A stretch of 64,000 nucleotides of DNA, taken from contig CAYNJG010000008.1 of the NCBI GenBank assembly GCA_964397295.1, positions 1-64,000 on the forward strand, written 5' to 3'. Position numbers and translations under genes: made by a program. Below, piece after piece: positions 1 to 8,300 of the stretch. Each line of letters begins with the position of its first letter. Position 1 is the stretch's first letter. The notes beneath the pieces were generated by a model. It saw only the letters and a list, made by a program, of their open reading frames with translations, was not told the origin of the DNA and searched no databases. The DNA comes from CAYNJG01 sp964397295. Lineage in GTDB: Bacteria > Planctomycetota > Planctomycetia > Pirellulales > Pirellulaceae.

Positions 1-120
1 AAACAATAATTTGATGGCTGACTAAACGATGGCTTGCGACTGTACGAAACGCAACCGACAATCAGGTTTGAACGCAACTCGGTGTTGAGTTTTTATGGTT
101 CAGCTGCTCCCGGCAAGCTC

Positions 121-390
121 ATGTCATCAGATCGTAATCTGGACGAAACGCCAGAATCAAATCCGTATCGGTCTCCTCAGTCAGACGTTCCATCGTGGTT
201 TCGTTGGAGTCGTGTACCGCACGGATTAGTCTGTGCCTATCGTGGTTACGTAACACAAATGCGAAAAGATGGTCACACGTTCATGGGCCACCTGATATGC
301 TGGCTGGGAATTGCGTGTGCTGTTCTGATCTTTTCTCTCGTCGTCTTTTCGGCGGCGTTTCACTTTTTCCAATTGTTTTTTCGGTGGTAA
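121..390 (+). CDS. Small single-pass membrane protein, NPYRSP type
   Basis: An 89-residue protein. Residues 1-35 are polar and include ESNPYRSPQSD; such NPY-x-SP segments recur at the N-termini of small planctomycete membrane proteins (family knowledge). One strong hydrophobic helix lies near the C-terminus, in HLICWLGIACAVLIFSLVVF. I chose the ATG at 121 because the motif then sits near the start, as is usual; the frame is open upstream to a TTG at 34 (118 residues). No clear Shine-Dalgarno precedes either start. The stop is 4 nt before the creatininase-family gene, so the two are probably co-transcribed. Function unknown. Confidence 0.55.
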   Translation: MSSDRNLDETPESNPYRSPQSDVPSWFRWSRVPHGLVCAYRGYVTQMRKDGHTFMGHLICWLGIACAVLIFSLVVFSAAFHFFQLFFRW

Positions 391-394
391 GAAA

Positions 395-1174
395 TTGAGC
401 GCGTCACCTCGACCCTATATTTTGCACGAATCCAACTATCGTCAATTGCTCGACTATCAGCCCAACGTTGCTGTCTTGCCTTGGGGTGCAACTGAAGCTC
501 ACAATTACCACCTGCCTCATGGAACAGACGTGGTCGAAGCCGGTGAAGTAGCCGCCGCAGCAGCCGGAATCGCTCACGATAAAGGCGCAAAGCCGATCGT
601 ATTGCCGACGATTCCATTTGGAAACAATGGCCAGCAACTCGACCAAGTCGCCACGATTCACTGCTCGACATCTACCGCACAGGCGATCCTCCGTGACGTC
701 GCTACGAGTTTGACTTCGCAGAACATCGATCGTCTAGTGATCCTTAACGGACACGGAGGCAACGAATTCAAACCGCTCGTCCGCGATTTGCAATTCGAGT
801 TCGATATCTTGGTCGTCGTGATCAACTTTTGGGGCGCCGCTACCGATGTGCACGACGAACTGTTCGAAGACAAAACGGGTGACCACGCGAACGAGATGGA
901 AACAAGTTTGATGCTGCATCTAACGCCCGAGTGGGTGGTGATGGACCAAGCGGGTCCCGGAGAGCGCATTCCATTCGCATTGAAGACGATCAAAGAAGCT
1001 GGAGGTTGGACACCCAGGCCATGGTCCAAAGTTCACCCGGATACGGGTAGCGGCAATCCCTCGGCGGCCACGGCGGAAAAGGGAAAAACGTATTTCGAAG
1101 CCATCACGAATGAAATCTCAAAGATGCTGGTCGAGTTGTCGGCAGCCAAAAAAGGTCAGCTTCCATACACGTAG
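395..1174 (+). CDS. Creatininase family protein (metal-dependent amidohydrolase)
   Basis: 259 residues, the usual size for the creatininase/creatinine amidohydrolase family (binuclear metal enzymes that open cyclic or linear amides; the family also includes MftE- and ArfB-like enzymes). Visible motifs are the metal-binding stretch ATEAHNYHLPHGTD near residue 32, the NGHGGN motif near residue 117, and a later HANEMETSLML segment supplying a metal-binding Glu. The only start that keeps the conserved RPYIL N-terminus is TTG at 395, four bases after the preceding stop, which suggests translational coupling. The substrate cannot be told from sequence. No signal peptide, so cytoplasmic. Confidence 0.88.
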   Translation: MSASPRPYILHESNYRQLLDYQPNVAVLPWGATEAHNYHLPHGTDVVEAGEVAAAAAGIAHDKGAKPIVLPTIPFGNNGQQLDQVATIHCSTSTAQAILRDVATSLTSQNIDRLVILNGHGGNEFKPLVRDLQFEFDILVVVINFWGAATDVHDELFEDKTGDHANEMETSLMLHLTPEWVVMDQAGPGERIPFALKTIKEAGGWTPRPWSKVHPDTGSGNPSAATAEKGKTYFEAITNEISKMLVELSAAKKGQLPYT

Positions 1175-1223
1175 CCTACTTGTCCTGGCGAAAACACATT
1201 AGCTTCACCGGTTGCCAGCCTAC

Positions 1224-1826
1224 CTATCTGTGTTGTTGTCTTCGACGACGTGAAAGCGACACCAAAACCAATCCTGCGCCACACAAGAAACCTGCATTCG
1301 GTTCGGGGACAGCACGGGTCCAGTGGCCGGAAACGGCAAAGCTCTCCTCGTTCGCTCCAAATTGATCTAGGGGTTCATCAGAAGGATGATGAGAGATTAT
1401 CACTGCGTCCATAAAATCCTGAAAAAGCAGAGCAAAGGAAAACTGTGTTCGATCGGACGAAAGAATCGAACTACGTGGTGGGTCCAGGTCAATCATCAGG
1501 GCAGATGAAATGAAATTCAGACCACGACCGGTCAGCCCGTCGGATCCTTGTTGAAAGAACCCTTCTGACATGTCGATACTTCCCATGCGATCCATGGTCC
1601 CAGTGTAGATTTCTGGATAACCCAACGCCGTTTGTCCCGCCTCGGTAAAAGTAAGCCCGACAAATTCGTTGTGGTTTCCAGATCCGTTTCTCAACTCGAG
1701 ACGTGCCATATTCACACCATCAGGCGTGATCAGGTCGAAGAACACATTGCTTGCTTTTGCACTGCGTTCACCAAAGACTGCCATCGCGATAAGAACTGCG
1801 ACGCAAAGCCAGAATTTCAAATCCAT
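1224..1826 (-). CDS. PEP-CTERM sorting-domain protein, copy 1 of a tandem pair
   Basis: 200 residues with an N-terminal signal peptide (hydrophobic stretch at residues 5-19), an exported domain, and a C-terminal PEP-CTERM tripartite signal: VPEPNAGF, a hydrophobic segment, and SRRRRQQ. Family knowledge: such tails are processed by exosortase, and these proteins go to the cell surface or matrix. I chose the ATG at 1826 because it aligns residue for residue with the start of the neighbouring paralogue, both 32 residues before the conserved VFFDL block; a GTG at 1853 is also open and overlaps the upstream stop as GTGA. Residues 27-108 are nearly identical to copy 2. Last gene of a three-gene minus-strand set. 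Confidence 0.8.
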   Translation of the reverse strand: MDLKFWLCVAVLIAMAVFGERSAKASNVFFDLITPDGVNMARLELRNGSGNHNEFVGLTFTEAGQTALGYPEIYTGTMDRMGSIDMSEGFFQQGSDGLTGRGLNFISSALMIDLDPPRSSILSSDRTQFSFALLFQDFMDAVIISHHPSDEPLDQFGANEESFAVSGHWTRAVPEPNAGFLCGAGLVLVSLSRRRRQQHR

Positions 1827-2360
1827 TTGCAACTCGCTTAGTGAAACGGTCACTGCCTATGACGACGGAAGAGTAAACCCAAAACCAATCCTGCACAACA
1901 CAAGAAACCTGCATTCGGTTCGGGTACCGCGCGGGTCCAGTTTCCAGAAATGGCAACCGTTTGCACGTCACTGCCTCCAAAAGGATCGACAGGCGTGCTG
2001 GCATCGTGGTGACTGAACCTTATGGCGTCGCCAACATCTTGAAAGACCAATCCCAAACCTAACTGCCTTCGATCAGCAGGTACTAGTGAACTGCGTGGCG
2101 GGTCATCATCAATCATCACGGCCGTTGTAATGAAATTCAGGCCATCACCGGTCAACCCGTCGGATCCTTGTTGAAAGAACCCTTCTGACATGTCGATACT
2201 TCCCATGCGATCCATGGTGCCGGTGTAGACTTCTGGATAACCCAAAGCGTTTTGCCCTGCCTCAGTAAAAGTAAGTCCGACAAATTCGTTGTGGTTTCCA
2301 GAACCGTTTCTCAACTCGAGACGTGCCATATTAACACCTTCAAGTGTGATCAGATCGAAG
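1536..2360. repeat. Direct duplication inside the PEP-CTERM gene pair
   Basis: Bases 1536-1598 are identical to 2156-2218 (63 bases) at an offset of 620. Over 1561-1740 versus 2181-2360 I count 16 mismatches in 180 bases. Identity falls off sharply in the segments coding for the signal peptide and for residues 115-170. This is a tandem gene duplication whose central block has been kept unusually similar. Confidence 0.85.
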
Positions 2361-2446
2361 AATACGTTTTCTGCAGCAGCGTTGTTCATGCCTAGCGATG
2401 CCATCAACAGCACCATAGGAACGAGTCTTATTGTTTTAGATTCCAT
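1850..2446 (-). CDS. PEP-CTERM sorting-domain protein, copy 2 of a tandem pair
   Basis: 198 residues with signal peptide (MESKTIRLVPMVLLM to about AAAEN), exported domain and C-terminal PEP-CTERM signal (VPEPNAGFLC, hydrophobic helix, FRRHRQ). The ATG at 2446 has a strong AAAGGAG ribosome binding site. Paralogue of the downstream gene; identity is concentrated in the first half of the mature protein and at the sorting tail, while residues about 115-170 have diverged. The gene starts 11 nt after the stop of the upstream unknown gene, so the three probably form one transcript. Function unknown; presumed surface or matrix component. Confidence 0.85.
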   Translation of the reverse strand: MESKTIRLVPMVLLMASLGMNNAAAENVFFDLITLEGVNMARLELRNGSGNHNEFVGLTFTEAGQNALGYPEVYTGTMDRMGSIDMSEGFFQQGSDGLTGDGLNFITTAVMIDDDPPRSSLVPADRRQLGLGLVFQDVGDAIRFSHHDASTPVDPFGGSDVQTVAISGNWTRAVPEPNAGFLCCAGLVLGLLFRRHRQ

Positions 2447-2457
2447 TTGCTACTCCT

Positions 2458-3192
2458 TTAATTTACGTCCAGAGCGTCGATCGTCATACCGTCGACCGCC
2501 GAAGTAAGGTTGCCCGTTGGCACTATGTTTGGGTTGACACCTGCTGGATCAAAACCGATACGGGGTTTTCGAATCAGACCTGCAGTCGAGAGGGCCTGAT
2601 AGTGAACGAAAAAGCCAAGTCCTTGGTTTATTGGCAAACCCAGCGGGGTGGTGGTGATAAACGGCACCGCAACACTCGAAATGTCCTGAAATTGGCCATT
2701 CTCGAAACTTCGTTCACCACCGACATGAACAGTGCCGTTGTTGACTTCTAAGTTCACACTGTTCCACGAAAATGCATAGCCCAGAAGACCGTAGCTGCCG
2801 TTTTGCGGCAATGTTCGGTACATGATTTTTGGGTTGTTAATCGTAACTTCAGCGGGTGCATCTGCGTGAAAGTTGATGTCCGGTTCAAAGTCACCATCTC
2901 CGTTGCTATCTGTCGGATCGTCGAATTCCACGGTTGCGTTTGCAGTTCCCGTGACGAGTGGTCGACCCGTTTCCATATTAAAGCGACAATCGTTCAGCGT
3001 CAGAGTTGGCTTACGGGGCGTAAATGTGAATTCAGGCTGACTTGAGCCAATCACATGCTCCCACGGCGCGGAAACGACATCGATCATCGGATGCGAATCC
3101 TCATCAGTGTTCATGACGCCGTTTGCATCGAAGAACTCTATGATCAGATTTTGTTGAAATTCTGCGTCGCTTACCGTATCAATGTGAGTCAA
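2458..3192 (-). CDS. Hypothetical protein, first gene of the PEP-CTERM set
   Basis: 244 residues, no family recognised. The frame opens right after an in-frame TAA, and the first usable start is TTG at 3192, preceded by AGGAG about 11 nt upstream, so no upstream signal peptide is possible in this frame. The sequence looks beta-rich, with a DSNGDGDFEPD stretch at about residues 95-105 that resembles a DxNxDG calcium loop, and many Asn/Gly/Thr residues as in surface proteins. It lies 11 nt upstream of PEP-CTERM copy 2 on the same strand. A surface role is inferred from context only; lack of a signal peptide argues against it or points to a wrong or damaged 5' end. Confidence 0.6.
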   Translation of the reverse strand: MTHIDTVSDAEFQQNLIIEFFDANGVMNTDEDSHPMIDVVSAPWEHVIGSSQPEFTFTPRKPTLTLNDCRFNMETGRPLVTGTANATVEFDDPTDSNGDGDFEPDINFHADAPAEVTINNPKIMYRTLPQNGSYGLLGYAFSWNSVNLEVNNGTVHVGGERSFENGQFQDISSVAVPFITTTPLGLPINQGLGFFVHYQALSTAGLIRKPRIGFDPAGVNPNIVPTGNLTSAVDGMTIDALDVN

Positions 3193-3296
3193 TTAATTTA
3201 ATTCTCCTAACTGCTACAGGTTGCTCTCGCGCATATGCGGGTCCCGTCTGCTAGATGCATCGGATGCCAGCCATATTCTACATATCAGACAAATTA

Positions 3297-5324
3297 ATGA
3301 ATTTTAAAACACGCGTTTTTGCAGCCGTTCTTGGCGTCTCGCTTGCAGCACATGCTCAAGAGCTTAACCTTGATGTCTATGCCGGTGAAAAGCCAAATGA
3401 CATTCGACTCGGGGAACTCAAAGATCTCAACGGCTACTTTCCGTTTGCGGTCCCGGATTCGAAAGAAGAATGGGAATCTCGTGCCGAGAAAATTCGACGC
3501 CGAATCCTTGTCTCCTGCGGACTTTGGCCGATGCCGGAATTGCCTGCTGTTAACGCGACGATCCACGGCAAAGTTGATCGCGAAGACTACACGGTCGAGA
3601 AAGTCTACTTCGAGAGTTTTCCGGGGCTCTATGTCACCGGAAATCTCTATCGCCCCAAGGGTAAAACCGAGCGCTGTCCAGTTGCGCTTTCGCCGCACGG
3701 TCATTGGAAGAACGGAAGGTTCTACGATGGCGGACTCGACGAAGTGCAGAAACAGTTCCGCCGCGGTGCTGAGTGGGACTTGGTGGGCGGGCGGTATCCA
3801 TTGCAAGCACGCTGCGTGCAGCTCGCGAGAATGGGTTGCGTAGTGTTTCACTACGACATGTTGGGCTACGCCGATAGCCGACCGATCTCGTACGAGTTAG
3901 CACATCGCCATCGCGAGCCACGTCCAGAACTCGAAAGCGAAAACGCTTGGGGACTTTTTACAGCTCAAGCAGAAATGCGATTGCAAAACGTATTCGGTAT
4001 GCAAACGCTGAATTCACTTCGCGCTGTTGATTTCGTGACAAGCTTGCCCGATGTCGATCCAGATCGAATCGGCGTTACGGGAGCCAGCGGTGGCGGCACG
4101 CAAACCATGATCTTGGCAGCAATCGATCCGCGCATCACCGTTTCGTTTCCTGCCGTGATGGTATCAACAGCCATGCAAGGTGGTTGCACTTGCGAAAATG
4201 CGACCTGCCTTCGTGTTGGTACTGGCAATGTTGAGTTCGCGGCACTCTTCGCGCCGAAGCCGCAGGGCATCAATCCGGCAAACGATTGGACGAAAGAACT
4301 AGCCACGAAAGGACTGCCCGAACTCAAACAGCTTTACAAGCTACTCGGTGCCGAACAAAACATCGAAGCCTATACGGACTTGGTCTACTTCCCGCACAAC
4401 TTTAATCATCCAAGCCGCCAGAAAATGTACGACTGGATGAATCGACATTTGAAGCTGAAAATCGAAGATCCAATCATCGAGAAGAAGTACGAACCGCTCA
4501 CCGAGGAAGAGATGACGGTTTGGAATGACCAGCATCCGTCGCCCGAGGTATCCGTCGAAGCAGAGATTGAATTGCTGCGCGAGATGGCGAAGACGTCCGA
4601 AGAACAATTGAAGAATGCAGACAGTACGATGTTGCGATCTGCGTTGGAAACGCTCGCAGACACCAGTTGGGATGGTATTGGGTCTGTCGAGCGAGAAGAA
4701 GTCGATAAAACCGATGTCGGGAACTATTGGCTGTTCAAAGATATTTTGCGTACGAGTTCCAGCGAGCTGCCGGTAATTTTCATCTACCCCAAGAACTGGA
4801 ACCAAAAAGTCGTTGTTCTGGCTTCCGATTCTGGGAAAGACGTCCTGAAAAAAGAGAGCGGTGACTTAACCGACGAAGTTGCTGGCTTGCTAGACCGAGG
4901 CCACGTTGTAGCCGCCGCTGATCTTTTTCAACAAGGAGAATTTCTAAACGATACGGGGGCACTCAAACAGACACGCAAGGTTGGTAACGATCGTGATTTC
5001 GCTGGATATACCTTTGGGTACAACCGCACACTGCTCGGGCACCGAGTCCACGATTTGCTAACGCTTCTAAGGTTCATTCGTGATAGTGATCGACGTCCGA
5101 AACAAGTTCATCTTGTTAGTCGCGATGGTGCAACGCCCTATGTTGCTGTTGCAGGTGCTTTGGCTGGAAATCACGTGGATAAAGTATTGATCGAAGACGC
5201 CGATTTCCGATTTGCGAAAATCAGGTCGTGGCGTGATCCGAACTTCTTACCTGGTGCGGTGAAGTACGGTGATTTGCCGGGCATCTTGAAGCTTGTCGAA
5301 AGCGTAGAAACGAAAACAGAGTAG
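3297..5324 (+). CDS. Secreted alpha/beta hydrolase (acetyl-xylan-esterase / prolyl-oligopeptidase-like)
   Basis: 675 residues from the ATG at 3297, chosen because it gives a classical signal peptide ending AAHAQ; the frame is open to an upstream ATG at 3255 that would bury the signal. The hydrolase core contains the nucleophile elbow GVTGASGGGTQ (about residue 262), an oxyanion-type GHW segment at about residue 137, and a C-terminal half with a second, degenerate alpha/beta-hydrolase-like region. Family knowledge: large secreted hydrolases of this sort are abundant in planctomycetes and usually act as esterases on polysaccharides or as peptidases. The substrate is not determinable. Transcribed divergently from the PEP-CTERM set. 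Confidence 0.75.
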   Translation: MNFKTRVFAAVLGVSLAAHAQELNLDVYAGEKPNDIRLGELKDLNGYFPFAVPDSKEEWESRAEKIRRRILVSCGLWPMPELPAVNATIHGKVDREDYTVEKVYFESFPGLYVTGNLYRPKGKTERCPVALSPHGHWKNGRFYDGGLDEVQKQFRRGAEWDLVGGRYPLQARCVQLARMGCVVFHYDMLGYADSRPISYELAHRHREPRPELESENAWGLFTAQAEMRLQNVFGMQTLNSLRAVDFVTSLPDVDPDRIGVTGASGGGTQTMILAAIDPRITVSFPAVMVSTAMQGGCTCENATCLRVGTGNVEFAALFAPKPQGINPANDWTKELATKGLPELKQLYKLLGAEQNIEAYTDLVYFPHNFNHPSRQKMYDWMNRHLKLKIEDPIIEKKYEPLTEEEMTVWNDQHPSPEVSVEAEIELLREMAKTSEEQLKNADSTMLRSALETLADTSWDGIGSVEREEVDKTDVGNYWLFKDILRTSSSELPVIFIYPKNWNQKVVVLASDSGKDVLKKESGDLTDEVAGLLDRGHVVAAADLFQQGEFLNDTGALKQTRKVGNDRDFAGYTFGYNRTLLGHRVHDLLTLLRFIRDSDRRPKQVHLVSRDGATPYVAVAGALAGNHVDKVLIEDADFRFAKIRSWRDPNFLPGAVKYGDLPGILKLVESVETKTE

Positions 5325-5385
5325 CCGCGATTGAAGCGAAGTGCGCGAGCCCTGACGCTTCGAGATCGACTGCTACAATGAGGAC

Positions 5386-8300
5386 GTGAGTACTGCGCCG
5401 CCTTCCAATATGGACCTCTCTTTTTTCCACCCTACGCTCACGCGTTGGTTTCTTGACACGTTCGAAAAGCCAACTGCCGCGCAGGAAAAAGCCTGGCCTG
5501 TCATCGCCGATGGCAAGAACACTTTACTGCTCGCTCCGACGGGCTCGGGCAAAACTCTGGCCGCGTTCCTGGTTGCGATCAATCGGATCATGTTCGAGAA
5601 ACCTCGTGCAGAAGACTCACCTCGCGGGATTCGTACTCTCTACATTTCGCCACTTAAAGCGTTGGGCGTCGACGTCGAACGCAACTTGCGTTCACCGCTT
5701 GCAGGAGTTCGCGTTGCCGCACTTCGCGACGAAATCGAACATCATATTCCAGCAGTCGGAGTCAGATCTGGCGACACGCCCACTGCTGAACGAACTCGGC
5801 TACGTCGCGATCCCCCGGACATACTGATCACGACACCCGAGTCGCTGTATTTGATGCTGACTTCGCAGGCGCGAGAGATACTCACCACCGTCGACACAAT
5901 CATCATCGATGAAATCCACTCGATGGTTGCTACAAAACGGGGGACGCATCTTTTTCTCTCATTGGAAAGGCTGGAACGATTGCGTGCGGGGTGCAATCCG
6001 AATGCGAAACCCATCCAGCGTATCGGACTATCTGCGACGCAACGTCCGCTCGACGAAGTAGCCAGGTTGCTAGGCGGGGCGGAACTGGACGACGCCAATG
6101 CAACGCCCCGACCGCGCCACGTCGAAATTATCGAAGCCGGTCGCAAACGCTCGCTTGATCTGACGATCGAAGTTCCCGTCGAAGATATGGCGGCGCTTGC
6201 AGCAGAATCGCCTCCATCGGGAGCGGCTTCGAGCGGCCCGTCGGTTCCGTCCATTTGGCCAGCGATTCATCCGCGATTGGTCGAGCTGATTAAATCACAC
6301 AAGTCCACGATGATCTTCGTCAACAGTCGTCGTCTTGCCGAGCGACTTTCAGCGGCAATCAACGAGTTGTCCGAAGAAGAACTGGCGATGGCTCACCATG
6401 GTTCGATCGCGAAAGATATGCGATTGATGATCGAAGACCGTTTGAAGCGAGGTCAACTGCCCGCGATCATTGCGACGTCATCGTTGGAGCTCGGCATCGA
6501 TATGGGTGCGGTGGACCTTGTGATTCAAATTGAAGCTCCACCAACAATTGCATCCGGAATCCAACGTATTGGCCGCGCGGGACACCAAGTCGGCGCCGTT
6601 TCAGAGGGTGTGATCTTTCCGAAATTTCGCGGAGATTTGCTTTCGTGCAGTGCGGCCACAGAAAAGATGTACGTTGGCGAAGTCGAAGAGACTTTCTATC
6701 CGCGAAATCCGCTGGACGTGATGGCTCAGCAAATCGTCGCGATGGTTGCGTTAGAATCCAAGTCGGTTGACGAGGTCTATGCGACGATCAAGCAGGCGGC
6801 TCCGTTCAACGAGTTGCCTCGTACGGCATTCGAAAACGTCCTCGACCTTTTGTCCGGTCGCTATCCATCAGACGAATTTTCGGAACTTCGTCCTCGGATC
6901 AATTGGGATCGCATCAAAGGCGAGCTTGCACCACGAAAAGGTACGCAGCGACTTGCGATTCTGAACGCGGGAACGATTCCCGATCGCGGGCTGTACGGCG
7001 TGTTCCTTGTGGGGGACGGATCGGCGAGCAGTCGAGTTGGCGAACTCGATGAAGAGATGGTTTTTGAAACGCGTCCCGGCGATGTGTTCTTGCTGGGTGC
7101 TTCCAGTTGGCGAGTACTGGAGATCACTCACGATCGAGTCCTTGTGACTCCAGCGCCAGGCGAGCCGGGGCGCATGCCGTTTTGGCGCGGCGATGGTCCA
7201 GGTCGTCCACTCGATTTCGGCAAAGCGATCGGTGCACTCACGCGACGCCTCTTGAGCACGGGTAGAAAGAAGGCAGAAGAAAAGCTTGTCGATGCCCACG
7301 CGCTGGAACCGCGAGCGGCGAAGAACTTGATGGACTATTTGAAAGATCAAGTCGAAGCCACTGGTGACGTGCCGAGCGACAAGACTATCGTCATTGAATC
7401 GTTTCTGGATGAGGTGGGTGATTGGCGAGTTGCCATCCTAACGCCGTTCGGTGCGCGAATTCACGCTCCCTGGGCAATGGCGGTAATGAGCAAGATCCAA
7501 GAAGACTATGACGACGAAGTGGACATGGTCTGGACGGATGATGGAATCATGTTTCGCATGGTTAGCAGTGATAATCCGCCGTCGCTGGATGTGTTGCTTC
7601 CCAGGTCCGAGAACATTGAGGAAACGGTTACTAATCAGTTGGGCGGAACTGCACTTTTCGCGGCCCGTTTTCGGGAGAATGCAGCACGTGCATTGTTACT
7701 GCCGAGACAGAATCCCGGGCGACGAACGCCACTTTGGGTCCAGCGTCGCAAATCAGCGGACTTGTTGAAGGTAGCATCGCAGTTCCGAAATTTTCCAATT
7801 CTGCTGGAAACGTATCGCGAATGCCTTCGCGACGTATTCGATATTCGCGGGCTCAGCACGATTCTGCAAGACATCGAACGACGAGTTGTGAGTGTCCGCT
7901 GCGTCGAGACTCGTACGCCTTCTCCTTTCGCATCGACATTGCTCTTCACGTACACCGCAAATTTTCTATACGACAGTGACGCCCCTCTAGCCGAACGTCG
8001 CGCAAGATCGTTGGCTCTTGACTATAGCCAGTTGAAAGAACTATTGGGTGACGCTGGGCTACGCGAGTTGCTAGAAGCTGACGTGGTTGATGAAGTGGCA
8101 TTGCAACTTCAGCGACTGAACTCGAAGTATCCAGCCAAGAACGCAGATGCTGTGCATGAGCTATTGCTCAAGTTGGGCGACCTGAGTGGCGACGAATTGA
8201 CAGCGCGTTGTGACAACGAATTTGTTGCGAAGTTGGATACGACGCTCGAACAGCTAGAATCCGATCGCCGCATCATTCAGATTCGCGTCGGTGGTGAAAT

